From contig JACATO010000091.1 of NCBI GenBank assembly GCA_018389105.1, forward strand, positions 372,001 through 436,000: a stretch of DNA of 64,000 bases, given 5' to 3'. This stretch comes from Nautilus pompilius. Taxonomy: Eukaryota; Mollusca; Cephalopoda; Nautilida; Nautilidae. The translations under genes were made by a program, and so were the position numbers. How positions within the stretch are numbered: the first letter of the stretch is position 1; the number at the start of each line of letters is the position of its first letter. Positions 1 to 10,100 of the stretch are shown piece by piece. The notes below the pieces were generated by a model. That model searched no databases and was not told the origin of the DNA. It saw only the letters and a list, made by a program, of their open reading frames with translations.

Positions 1-62
1 GATGTTGGGCTTTCTTGGCTGCATCTCCCGGCAGGATTCATTACTGTACGTAACTTGGCCAT

Positions 63-147
63 GTCATCCCGCCAGGAGAGAAAGCATGCAACTCGATTGG
101 TGAGGTACCGGGTCATCCCTCCAGGAGAGAAAGTATGCAACTCGATT
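63..147. repeat. 36-bp direct duplication upstream of satellite
   Basis: Positions 63-98 and 112-147 are two copies of the same 36-bp sequence, starting GTCATCCC and ending ACTCGATT, with two mismatches and a 49-bp period. The second copy runs straight into the satellite array. It may be a decayed edge of the array or a separate short tandem repeat; the unit does not resemble the satellite monomer. Confidence 0.8.
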
Positions 148-1749
148 CACTATCATATTTATATATATGTAATTTGTGTAGTAAGTCTTTAACTGTCACA
201 ATTATCGCAGTTTCCATTACCCGCGTCGCGTCTGATGGGATGTCATGTTCTTCGAGTAACATTAATATAGCCCCCTTTTCTGTTTAAAATAGGGACCTTT
301 GACTACCATCTCACTATCATATGAAATTTGTGTAGTAAGTCTTTAACTGTCACAATTATCGCAGTTTCCATTACCCGCGACTAGTCTGATGGGATGTCAT
401 GTTCTTGGAGTAACATTTTATATAGCCCCCTTTTCTGTTTAAAATAGGGACCTTTGACTACCATCTCACTATCATATATAATTTGTGTAGTAAGTCTTTA
501 ACTGTCACAATTATCGCAGTTTCCATTACCCGCGTCGAGTCTGATGGGATGTCATGTTCTTCGAGTAAAACATATATAGCCCCTTTTCTGTTTAAAATAG
601 GGGCCTTGACTACCATCTCACTATCATATTTATATATATAATTTGTGTAGTAAGTCTTTAACTGTCACAATTATCGCAGTTTCCATTACCCGCGTCGCGT
701 CTGATGGGATGTCATGTTCTTGGAGTAACATTAATATAGCCCCCTTTTCTGTTTAAAATAGGGGCCTTTGACTACCATCTCACTATCATATATAATTTGT
801 GTAGTAAGTCTTTAACTGTCACAATTATCGCAGTTTCCATTACCCGCGTCTAGTCTGATGGGATGTCATGTTCTTGGAGTAACATTAATATAGCCCCCTT
901 TTCTGTTTAAAATAGGGGCCTTTGACTACCATCTCACTATCATATATAATTTGTGTAGTAAGTCTTTAACTGTCACAATTATCGCAGTTTCCATTACCCG
1001 CGTCTAGTCTGATGGGATGTCATGTTCTTGGAGTAACATTAATATAGCCCCCTTTTCTGTTTAAAATAGGGGCCTTTGACTACCATCTCACTATCATATA
1101 TAATTTGTGTAGTAAGTCTTTAACTGTCACAATTATCGCAGTTTCCATTACCCGCGTCGAGTCTGATGGGATGTCATGTTCTTCGAGTAACATTAATATA
1201 GCCCCCTTTTCTGTTTAAAATAGGGGCCTTGACTACCATCTCACTATCATATTTATATATATAATTTGTGTAGTAAGTCTTTAACTGTCACAATTATCGC
1301 AGTTTCCATTACCCGCGTCGAGTCTGATGGGATGTCATGTTCTTCGAGTAACATTAATATAGCCCCCTTTTCTGTTTAAAATAGGGGCCTTGACTACCAT
1401 CTCACTATCATATTTATATATATAATTTGTGTAGTAAGTCTTTAACTGTCACAATTATCGCAGTTTCCATTACCCGCGTCGAGTCTGATGGGATGTCATG
1501 TTCTTGGAGTAACATTAATATAGCCCCCTTTTCTGTTTAAAATAGGGGCCTTTGACTACCATCTCACTATCATATATAATTTGTGTAGTAAGTCTTTAAC
1601 TGTCACAATTATCGCAGTTTCCATTACCCGCGTCGAGTCTGGTGGGATGTCATGTTCTTCGAGTAACATTTATATAGCCCCCTTTTCTGTTTAAAATAGG
1701 GGCCTTTGACTACCATCTCACTATCATATACAATTTGTGTAGTAAGTCG
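148..1749. repeat. Satellite array, ten units of 154-161 bp
   Basis: The marker TTTGTGTAGTAAGTC recurs at 173, 327, 482, 642, 796, 950, 1104, 1265, 1426, 1580 and 1734, giving ten near-identical units of 154-155 bp or 160-161 bp. The longer units carry an extra TTATATATA stretch before the marker. Single-base variants also mark monomers (CTTCGAG versus CTTGGAG; GTCTAG, GTCGAG or GTCGCG). Each unit contains GCCCCCTTTT and AAAATAGGGGC, which can form an imperfect hairpin. High identity between units implies recent amplification or homogenisation. The array ends about 50 bp before the CpG-rich promoter segment. No coding potential is apparent. Confidence 0.95.
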
Positions 1750-1790
1750 TTTGTAATTGAACACGGGAAGTTTTTGTTTTTGTTTTATTA

Positions 1791-1806
1791 CTTAACCGCG
1801 GTTAAG
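1791..1806. promoter_or_regulatory. Perfect 16-bp palindrome in promoter region
   Basis: CTTAACCGCGGTTAAG reads identically on both strands. It lies between the satellite and the putative transcription start, and contains two inverted AACCGC half sites that resemble Runt-family half sites. It could bind a dimeric factor, but binding is inferred only from symmetry and position. Confidence 0.45.
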
Positions 1807-2095
1807 GGGGAGAGCTGGATACTCATGAGCCAGCCTTTCATTAGTTAGCGTTTTTATTAAAAAGGAAATAATAATAAATCTGTAGACTCGTAGCCATTAC
1901 CTGTCAGGGCTTACTCCATAGTACTCGGTCGGGTCCATCCTGCGATATCACAGGGGCGGGAGGGTCCAGCTGCCGGAGCGACAAGACAAAACAGAAAAGG
2001 GGTGGGGAGGGCGGACTCCTGCGAACTGTAATAAAAAAAGGAAGGGGGGAGGGGACGGATAGACTTCGCTTATTTAAATTAGCGCGAGGTTTAAG

Positions 2096-2161
2096 ATGCC
2101 GCGTGCCGAAGGAAGGGCGACATACTCCACCTGGGGGGTCGATAGTGGTAGCGGCCCATGA
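2096..2161 (+). other. Upstream ORF of 21 codons in the 5' leader
   Basis: An ATG at 2096 opens a frame of 21 codons that closes with TGA at 2159-2161. It matters only if transcription starts upstream of 2096, which the TATA-like box position makes uncertain. No conserved peptide is recognisable. Confidence 0.3.
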
Positions 2162-2353
2162 TGTCAGAACGAGGCTGTTTACTCGCTCAGATTATGTCGC
2201 AATAGAGAGAAGCGCGAGAGAGCGTCGCGCTGCTGCTGCCATCGAGAGGGATAGGAAGAGGGAGCTGGGCGGCCCCCCCACTTATTCGTTAATTAAATTG
2301 ATAAGCCCGGCGGACATATGCGGACTACGTACGTACCGGCGGCTGGAGGAAGT

Positions 2354-2359
2354 ATGTGA
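2354..2359 (+). promoter_or_regulatory. Minimal start-stop uORF (ATGTGA)
   Basis: ATG at 2354 is followed at once by TGA, ten bases before the main start codon at 2370. Start-stop elements are known in other eukaryotes to stall initiating ribosomes. The short spacing would disfavour efficient reinitiation at 2370, so leaky scanning would be needed. The effect here is inference. Confidence 0.4.
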
Positions 2360-2369
2360 ACGGCGAAAC

Positions 2370-2478
2370 ATGGCGAACTGTTATCACCTGTGCGTAACGA
2401 CGGCAACGGTCGTCCTGTTGCTGCTGGCTCACCTGGGCCGGGCCGCTGGCGGCTCCCTCGATGTCGCCTTCTTTCAAG
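2370..2478 (+). CDS. First coding exon: signal peptide of a secreted or membrane EGF-domain protein
   Basis: The exon holds 36 codons plus one base. The ATG has a strong context (AACATGG, with A at -3 and G at +4) and is the first in-frame Met in an open GC-rich frame. The peptide begins MANCYHLC, has a hydrophobic core VVLLLLAHL at residues 14-22, and then GRAAGG, giving a plausible signal-peptidase site after residue 25 or 27. The mature start reads SLDVAFFQ. The donor AAG|GTAAAC gives a phase-1 intron, the usual phase at borders of extracellular modules. Without splicing the frame runs to a stop at 2549 and adds a non-homologous tail. Linkage to the EGF exon at 61365 rests on strand, phase and biology. 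The family is not identified. Confidence 0.7.
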
Positions 2479-2568
2479 GTAAACTCGTTTGGTTTTGTCT
2501 GCCTGCTCGAGCCTTCCCGCACCCCTCGGGGGTCCTGACCACCGGTTGAGACCCGGGGGGTGGGGGTG

Positions 2569-2588
2569 TTCCTCCCCTCCCCTCCCTT
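2569..2588 (-). promoter_or_regulatory. C-rich tract, G-quadruplex potential on minus strand
   Basis: Repeated CCCC and CCC runs just inside intron 1 give closely spaced G runs on the complementary strand, compatible with quadruplex formation. No function is shown directly. Confidence 0.3.
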
Positions 2589-2765
2589 TGTGATTCGCTC
2601 CATCTTCGGCGAGGGCGGGTGGGGATTGATCTCCCCCCTCCCGGGGATGGGTGGTCCGTTGACCGAAGCCAACCCCTGTGACCCCCCCCATCTCTCTCCA
2701 TACACTTAAAGACCGTACAAATTAATAAGCGGTAGGGTCCTTGTTTTCACAAAGGAATCGTGTGA

Positions 2766-2784
2766 GGGGAGGGGTCGGGTCGGG
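2766..2784 (+). promoter_or_regulatory. Strong G-quadruplex motif near the 5' end of intron 1
   Basis: GGGG-A-GGGG-TC-GGG-TC-GGG provides four G runs with loops of 1, 2 and 2 bases on the coding strand, about 290 bp after the exon 1 donor. G-quadruplex motifs are commonly enriched in this position in animal genes and have been linked to transcription or splicing. Here only the motif is observed. Confidence 0.5.
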
Positions 2785-3250
2785 TCCCGAACAGCTTATT
2801 TACTGTTCAGCCCCCCCCGAGGCTGAAGAAGTGGATGCCCCTTCCTCCCAGGCTTTCCATAAAGGATCGACTAACGTTGTAGTAATGTAACCTATCCTTT
2901 CCCACAAATCATCTTACCGTCTTCCCCTCCCCTAACCCTCTTCCTTATTCTCCCCGCATCATACAGATTATTTATATCACACCCCCTACCCCCTAATCTA
3001 TCCTTACTTACCCCTTATCTAAAACGAGAGAAAACGACACCCTCCCCCTTTAACTCTGCGATGTAGGGGGTCTTTTTTTTTTTGCTCCCTTTATTCTCTA
3101 ATGGGCACCTTAAACAACTGGCTTGAGAGGGATGCTGGATCAGAGTGTGAAACATCCATTATTAATCCCTTTAAACTGATGGGAATAGACAGCACTGTTG
3201 GAGATTGGTCAGTGATGGTTGAAGAGTGTTGTCGGGAGATAACCTAACAT

Positions 3251-3597
3251 GTACCTGATTCCAGTCTTTTTGTACACCCTGTATGGTCTGTCAGGGTTCC
3301 TTCCCCCCCCCCCGAAAGGTGGGAGTGGATGTCGTGGTGTACCTGATTCCAGTCTTTTTGTACACCCTGTATGGTCTGTCAGGGTTCCTCCCCCCCCCCC
3401 GAAAGGTGGGAGTGGATGTCGTGGTGTACCTGATTCCAGTCCTTTTGTACACCCTGTATGGTCTGTCAGGGTTCCTTCCCCCCCGAAAGGTGGGAGTGGA
3501 TGTCGTGGTGTACCTGATTCCAGTCTTTTTGTACACCCTGTATGGTCTGTCAGGGTTCCTTCCCCCCCGAAAGGTGGGAGTGGATGTCGTCGTGGTG
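3251..3597. repeat. Minisatellite, four units of 84-88 bp
   Basis: GTACCTGATTCCAGTC recurs at 3251, 3339, 3426 and 3510. Each unit contains a C homopolymer of variable length that accounts for most of the length difference, followed by CGAAAGGTGGGAGTGG. The array creates overlapping repetitive ORFs on both strands; these are by-products of the repeat and not genes. It lies within the first intron, about 0.8 kb after exon 1. Confidence 0.95.
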
Positions 3598-4830
3598 CTT
3601 CATCAGAACCTTCCCCAATCCCTAACAACAACAACAAATAATGGCACTTGCACCACCACCTTCTAATCAGAAGAATGGAAAAGTAACTACGGCAATGAAA
3701 TGGGAATTCATCTCTTTCCTCAAGCGGAACCGTATTAGATTACACAACTGCGTCCTTAGTTTCCCTGGCTTTCTCATCGAATTTCATAACTACGCTTTAA
3801 GTAAAAAAAAAATGATTAAAGTCACAAATGTTTCTGATTGCTTTCTCATCAGTAAGTTTCCTAACTATAATGATGGTTGCCCTTCATAACCAAAGATGGC
3901 CATTCACATATTCCATGCAAACATTGGAACTGTAAGAACTGCAGAAGTTTTATAACTACTCATTAAGTCAAAACAATGAGGGGGGAAACAATAATTAACT
4001 GGTTTTCAAGGTGGCCAGCTTAGATTAGTTTGGGAAATTTCGCTTGAAGTCTTGACTAATAATCTTAAGGTAGATTGCTTGGGGTGTTGAGTTTTTTTGT
4101 TTGTTTTTCTATTTTAAATCAAGAAGAGAAAAAGGATCTTCATGACAACAGTTAAACTAGGGTTTTCATTGCAAATTGTATTGTCAACAATGGCATGATG
4201 CAAGTGAATATCTGGTTTCAGCAATGTCTCTCTGCCTGCATTAGTGTTTGTTCTAGAATTTTGATCTTATGCCCCACCTCAGACTCCTGATTTGTTTTTA
4301 AGTCCAGGTTTTATCTACAAAACTAGGCCAACCTGTCTTCTCACCTCTCAGCTTGGAGGAGTTAGTGTTTACCAGGATACCTTCCACCAGTCACCACAAC
4401 TCAAGTTATCAGTTACAAACCTCTTGCCTATTTCTAAGAGGTTCAGGAAATCTGATGCAGCTAGTGGAAAAGATATCTTATTTTCTTCCATACAGTTTGT
4501 AGTAAACTGCTTCAGTAATAGAAGAGTGAGGGTGGGAAATGCTCGGAATGCCTGAGTGGGTTAGTTTAGGTTTGACTTGGTACATTTTAAGTTCTGAAGG
4601 GGCTGTGGTTTTACTGCTACTTGTATAGGCATTTGTGCAAATAATTAAAGAAAAGGAAGTCTGTAATTAATAGGATTGGTAAGTCATTTTTTGGTAATGA
4701 ACCCTTTGTGTTACAGTTCTGCTCTGGAAACAGGTCTGAGTTGTGTGTGTGTGGTAGTTTCCTGAAGCCTTTGTTTATATTTTTGCAATTTAAGAAAGAG
4801 GTTTCTGAAGCAAAATGTTGGTTTACTTGA

Positions 4831-5228
4831 GTTAAGGTGGTTAACCAGTCTACCTTGGAATCAGAAAGATTCTCCAGTGTAGAATATTAAAACGAGGCAA
4901 ATATATAATTTAAACTTGCTTTATGTAGGAGTTAAGGTGGTTAACCAGTCTACCTTGGAATCAGAAAGATTCTCCATTGTAGAATATTAAAACGAGGCAA
5001 ATATATAATTTAAACTTGCTTTATGTAGGAGTTAAGGTGGTTAACCAGTCTACCTTGGAATCAGAAAGATTCTCCAGTGTAGAATATTAAAACGAGGCAA
5101 ATATATAATTTAAACTTGCTCTATGTAGGAGTTAAGGTGGTTAACCAGTCTACCTTGGAATCAGAAAGATTCTCCAGTGTAGAATATTAAAACGAGGCAA
5201 ATATATAATTTAAACTTGCTTTATGTAG
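4831..5228. repeat. Tandem array of four exact 100-bp units
   Basis: GTTAAGGTGGTTAACC starts at 4831, 4931, 5031 and 5131. The four units differ at only a couple of bases (for example CCAGTG versus CCATTG, and CTTTATG versus CTCTATG). The last unit loses two bases and is followed by a poly-A run. The head GGTTAACC is itself palindromic. Near identity implies recent duplication or gene conversion. Confidence 0.95.
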
Positions 5229-6082
5229 ATGGAATGGTTAAAAAAAAAAAAAAGTGATTCTCTGCGTGGCAGGTGAGTAGAATTAAGCATAAAGATTAGT
5301 ATCCACGTATTTTAGCATTAAATGATCTTTTAACCTTGCAATAGGTGGTCATTTATTAGAGGATTTGAGTATTGAAAAATAAAATAGCAAAACGACTTTT
5401 CCTACATCTGTGAAGACTACAAGGATTTTTATTTGAAGTTCAACAAAATTACTTTAAAAATTTTTAAGACACTGACTGTTCACATAGGTCTTTAAAAAAA
5501 CAACAGAAATGTTAGGATTTGTCAAGTAGATTCTCGTAACAGAAGAAATGTTTTGATTTTCTTTCTTTTGGCAAGAATTTATACTTGTATGTAAAAGTAC
5601 GGTAAAGAAAGCACACTAAAAACTGCATTAATTTCAATGACTCCAAAGTTTTGAAAGTGTAAGCAAAACAAAGGTTGACATTGAATTTTTTTATTTTATC
5701 ATCTTTACTAATGCAAAAAAGAAAGTATTTGTTCTATCTGCTTTTCCCCAAGGCTGCAGTTCTCAGGTAAAACTAATTACAAGTAATCGAAGGTATTACC
5801 ACTTTCCTGATACTGTCATTAGGTGCAAGTTAGAGATCAGGTGAGAAGTTAATCCTTTACTTATTCGCTATTGGGTTGATGCATTTAACTCTTTTAAAAA
5901 TAATAACTTAGCAAATGTACTTGCTGAAGATGTATCACAATATTCTACGTTCTCAAGTTTTATCTACTTATTCCCCCCAACTAATCATTGAAATATGTAG
6001 CTTTAGAATCTCTCATTGCCCAGTAAAATTGTTGGACTTACGATCTTACATTGATGCTTCCTTGTGTGGATAGCTTATCAGG
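5229..6082. other. Intron sequence without recognised features
   Basis: AT-rich single-copy-looking DNA with short homopolymers. No open frame of interest, RNA gene or terminal repeats were seen. Confidence 0.5.
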
Positions 6083-7047
6083 ACTGGTGCTCTTGTACTG
6101 CTCACAGAACCCCTATGCCCTAAAGGGGAAGAACAGAAACCACCACCTTTTCTTTTGGTGCTTTAACTGCAAGGCATAGGTAACTGCTGCAGTTTTTATG
6201 AACTTGTTCAACTACTGTTGTGTGTTTGAGGTGGAATGGTGCCCTGCAATGATAAATTTGGCTTTCAAGGTGTTACTTATCCTGGATAATGCATCCAGCC
6301 ACCCTGAGGCACTCCAATTCGCCCACCTGTACGTTGAAGTTGTGTTCCTGTCTCTCAATGCAGTGTCATTTCTGCACATGAGAGTGTGGATAGAAACTTT
6401 TTAAAATTACTACACATGACACACTTCCAGCATCATGGACACCATGGAGAAGGACCCGACCTTGACAGTGATAGTGTGTTGGAAAAAGTATGACATCTTG
6501 GACTGCATCACCAACATTAAGGAAGCACTCAACAAGGTGAAGTCGTCTCCACTGAATGCTTGTTGGGGTAAACTTTTGAGGGAGGCAATGAATGACTTCA
6601 AAGGTTATCCTACATTGATGAGGTTCATTTAGCACATTGTGGATGGTGTGCGATGTTTGGGAAGCAAGTGGTGGCCAACATCCAAGTTAATGAGGTCGAG
6701 GAGCTCCTTCAGTCACATGTGAAGTTAACTGAAGAGGACTTTGAGGAGCTGATAGTCATCTGGTGAGGGAGAGGATAAGGTGGAAAAACCAAAGATACTC
6801 TAGCTAACCTCAGCCACAGGATGTTTGCTACCAATCTCTCTGACCTCTTTGTGGAGATTGATCCATTCATGGAGCATAGCCTCAACTTAAAGCAAGGGTT
6901 GGAGGAATTAATGAGACAATACAAGGAGCTACAGAGGGATCTACAGAAGAAACTGAGCTAGCCTTCTATCTTAAGCTTTTATTTTAAGAAGGCCACCATT
7001 GATGCTCCAGCCACATCCACTGCCCAAGATGTCACTGTGCTACAGTA
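6083..7047 (+). pseudogene. Tigger/pogo-like transposase remnant, 5' truncated
   Basis: Translated fragments in shifting frames match the DDE transposase of Tigger/Jerky elements in the correct order. They include SQNPYALKGKN near 6102, VTAAVFMN, KVLLILDNASSHPE near 6270 (the second catalytic Asp region), VEVVFLSLNAVSF, then YDILDCITNIKEALNKVKSS and MNDFKGY near 6490-6605. These are followed by NEVEELLQSH, TEEDFEEL and LEELMRQYKELQRDLQKK near 6900-6955. Several frameshifts and stops separate them, and the N-terminal DNA-binding half is missing. These elements belong to the Tc1/mariner superfamily. The copy is inactive and sits in intron 1 on the host-gene strand. No terminal repeats were recognised. 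Confidence 0.85.
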
Positions 7048-9387
7048 GTGAAGGAACAGGCAACTGCAATTCCGCTAACCCTTTATTTCCCATAAGGTCT
7101 TATACCTGCTAACTGCGGCTTTTCCTACTGCGGTGGTTTTCGAGAACATGACCCCCATGGCAGGCAAGGTACCCTGTACATGTATTCACTTTATACATCT
7201 TTAAAAACACAGAATGTAAATTGTTTGCTATTTATTAATACTTGTTAAAAACTAAAACTGCATATCTTTGCAGTTTTTTTTTTTTTTTTTTTTTGGTATT
7301 CACATAATGAATGTAATAATAGTACTTGCTTGTTACCTATGAGAAGATAATTTGGTTCACCCTATTTTCAGTTCAGGATAATCCATCATCAAGTATCATA
7401 CTGACTAGTGATATCATCAACATGTGCATTATAGAATGATGAAATCTTGTGGTCAGATGTGTACTCTAATATTTTTTACCACTATCATCAACAATGTGAT
7501 TTCGACTTGAATGATACACAAAGAAAAATTCTGTATAACAGTTATTATAAAGTAAGTCTTAATGAGCATTTCTAACCTACAGAATGGAAGTCGCATTTTC
7601 AATGTAAAATTAGAATTAGGAATAGATAATCCAATTTGTTGTATGGTGACATAATCTGGATTGGAAGAGAGGGTATTGGTTTGGTAGGAAAATTCCTAGT
7701 AAACCTTTGATGTGAGATGAAACTTTATTGTCTTACCCTTAGTGAATACTATTGCTCAGTTGTCTGTGGAGATGAGATAAACTGAGAGTTATAATCAGAG
7801 AAATGAATTGAGTACATTTAGAGGCCTTTTACTCATGAAACAGTTGCAATTAGTTGATTAGCTTATTACCTGGTCTTGTAAAATTTTGTGATGCTGAGCA
7901 ACCCCTATTTCTGAAGTAATGTACTTTTTCCTATAAGATTTCAACAAGGTTTTGAAAATAAATGCTGTTTTGATAGTAGTAAATTTTCAAAATTATTTAT
8001 ACTTTTGTGACTCATTATCTTAAATTTTGTTTAAAACAGAAATTTTTACCAAGATTGACTGCTGACATAAACATTTTAGTCACTCCCCAAACTTCCACCA
8101 TTTTGAACTTTTTAATAAAAAAAATTTCCTTCCAACTATAAAATAAATGAGGATGATTCTTATTATGCATGAGAATGTTTAGGGAGAGGCAGGTCAAATC
8201 ATTTTACCATACATGAAAAATAGCTAATTAGTTTTGTCACGACCATCTGTTTTCTTTGTCATGAGCAAGTGTATGTTGGCATATCTACACCACCCAACTT
8301 CTAATTGTTTTAGGTTGGTTGTGCGTGCATACATCTTGTCTTGTTTCTGTATCGTTTTTCTATTTATTGATTTCATGAAGAATCGTCATCTGTAGTGCAC
8401 TTTTGGTACACCTGGTGGCAGCAATGAAAAGTAGCCAACTCTTGTAAGGCCTAGCTGCATGTTAATTAGATTCAGCTGTTTCCCCTTTTCCATGAGGTTT
8501 AATATCTTGGTGATGGCTGGTGTTACACAGTTCAGATATGTTCCATCATATCATATAACGTTTTCTAAGGTAACATACTAACTTGCCCTGCTCTTTTAGT
8601 AGCCATTTTTTCAATATAATCTATTTAGCTGTTTGCTTTGGTTGCTCCAATGGCAAAACCTTTTTGAAAATTGAAATGACTTTTGTTTAGTAAGATGAAG
8701 TTATTTTCTTATGTAACTCATAACCATGAAGGCAGCCAATGTTCAGTTTTAAAACAATGTGAAGAATTATCATAGTTGATAAGCACCACTTTAAAAAGCA
8801 ACTCGGAATGACCGATTGGCCAAAGATAGCAAAATTCAGTGCATGTTGTTTTTGTATTTATTTATATATCAGTAAACACTTTTGTTAAAATGTGACTATT
8901 TCTTTTTCCCCCCCCATTCTGTTTCCCTTCCTCAGGCTAATTTTGTATCTGTTAATTTTCATTGACTTTCTCAATAACCCAGAGTGGTGACATTAAGCAT
9001 GGCCATTTTAGAAGCACATTGCCATTAAATTTATTAAGCTAGAGTGCACTAAATCATCAAGATATCGATATAGAACTCAACGATAAAGATTTCAAAAACA
9101 AATTTGGTTGGACTACATGCCAAGGGAGACATGATGGAAATACAATCTTTTAAAATGATTACATGAAAAGAATTGACGTGCCAGGTTTGTGTTTGTTCAT
9201 TTAAAATCAGACGGCTATTCAATGGTTGGGGAATTATAATGATAATAAGAACATTTTTCTAATGTTTTTTTTTGTAAAACAATAGTATTTATTGTCCTCT
9301 GAAGACCTCTGCTGCTTTTGAATTTTCTGTCCTATATCTGAGAGCTTTCATGATTCTTTGTTGTCCATGAGACTTCAAGGTGAGCTG

Positions 9388-9412
9388 TGAGAGAGAGAGA
9401 GAGAGAGAGAGT
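9388..9412. repeat. (GA)n microsatellite
   Basis: An uninterrupted GA dinucleotide run of about 25 bp in intron DNA. Confidence 0.95.
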
Positions 9413-10033
9413 GCTTTCCATCAACTGATTTGGTCATTGGTTACACTGGCAGGCTTAATCCACTACCAACATCTTGAAATTAAAAAAAAAAAACAAATTC
9501 TTTTAGTTTGAAAATAGACAAAAGTAATGAAGAGAAAGAGAGACTTTTCCCCAACCTTAGTTTTGCTGTCAAGGAAGTTCTGAATAAACTGCAATTATTT
9601 ATAAAGCAGTTGCTGTATTAATTTAGTTTGAATGACATGTGCTTGAAAATATTTTCATCCTCTACAATGTGTAAACTTGTGTGGGATACAAGAATGCAGC
9701 CATTTTGTGTTTGCAATGCCATGCTGTGTTGTTGTTTGCTTGCTTAGCCATGAATGCTGTTCACTGGGCCATAAAGTTACGCCGACAGTGCTGCATGAAT
9801 ACTACTGGACCACTTAACAACTTCATGGTTCATTGTGTAAACAAAAAGATCTGGAGAAATGTCAAAGTGTGTGTGTGCTGCTTCTCCATATTAAATAGAG
9901 GACATTATGACATTTATCTTGTATTAACTGCTTGCTGATGAAAAACAAAAAAAAACATTAATATTTCACCCATATAAATAATCAGAAGGAAATATTGCAT
10001 TAAAGAGTCAGAGTTTTTGGTTAGTTCAGCTTT

Positions 10034-10100
10034 TCCTCTGCTTCTCTCTCTCCCCCTCTCTCTTCATCTCTCTCTTCATCTCTCTCTCTCTCTCTCTCTC
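10034..10100. repeat. (CT)n-rich low-complexity tract
   Basis: A pyrimidine-only stretch interrupted by two TTCAT motifs, ending in a pure TC run. Confidence 0.9.

Larger units (their letters stand above)
1790..2369 (+). promoter_or_regulatory. CpG-rich promoter and 5' leader of the EGF gene
   Basis: This segment is clearly richer in G, C and CpG than the rest of the window and lies directly before a good first coding exon. A G-run cluster (GGGGTGGGGAGGGCGG at 1999-2014) may fold into a quadruplex. TATTTAAAT at 2071-2079 is a TATA-like element that would place transcription start near 2100, although a dispersed CpG-type start is equally possible. The leader contains AUGs at 2096 and 2354, ahead of the main AUG at 2370. 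The exact start site cannot be fixed from sequence. Confidence 0.55.

Noticed and set aside
148-1749. CRISPR-like array interpretation of regularly spaced repeats
   Set aside because: The whole unit repeats, there are no unique spacers, and the genome is eukaryotic.
3209-3666. Five overlapping ORFs of 80-142 codons on both strands
   Set aside because: All arise from the 84-88 bp minisatellite; repeated peptides appear in several frames simultaneously.
8936-9000. Possible exon after a strong polypyrimidine tract and CAG at 8933-8935
   Set aside because: The frames after the acceptor close soon or show no recognisable protein, and no donor in suitable phase is visible.
9681-9938. Cys-rich 85-codon ORF
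   Set aside because: Cysteine spacing fits no known extracellular module, there are no convincing splice sites, and TTG/TGT-rich DNA produces Cys by chance.
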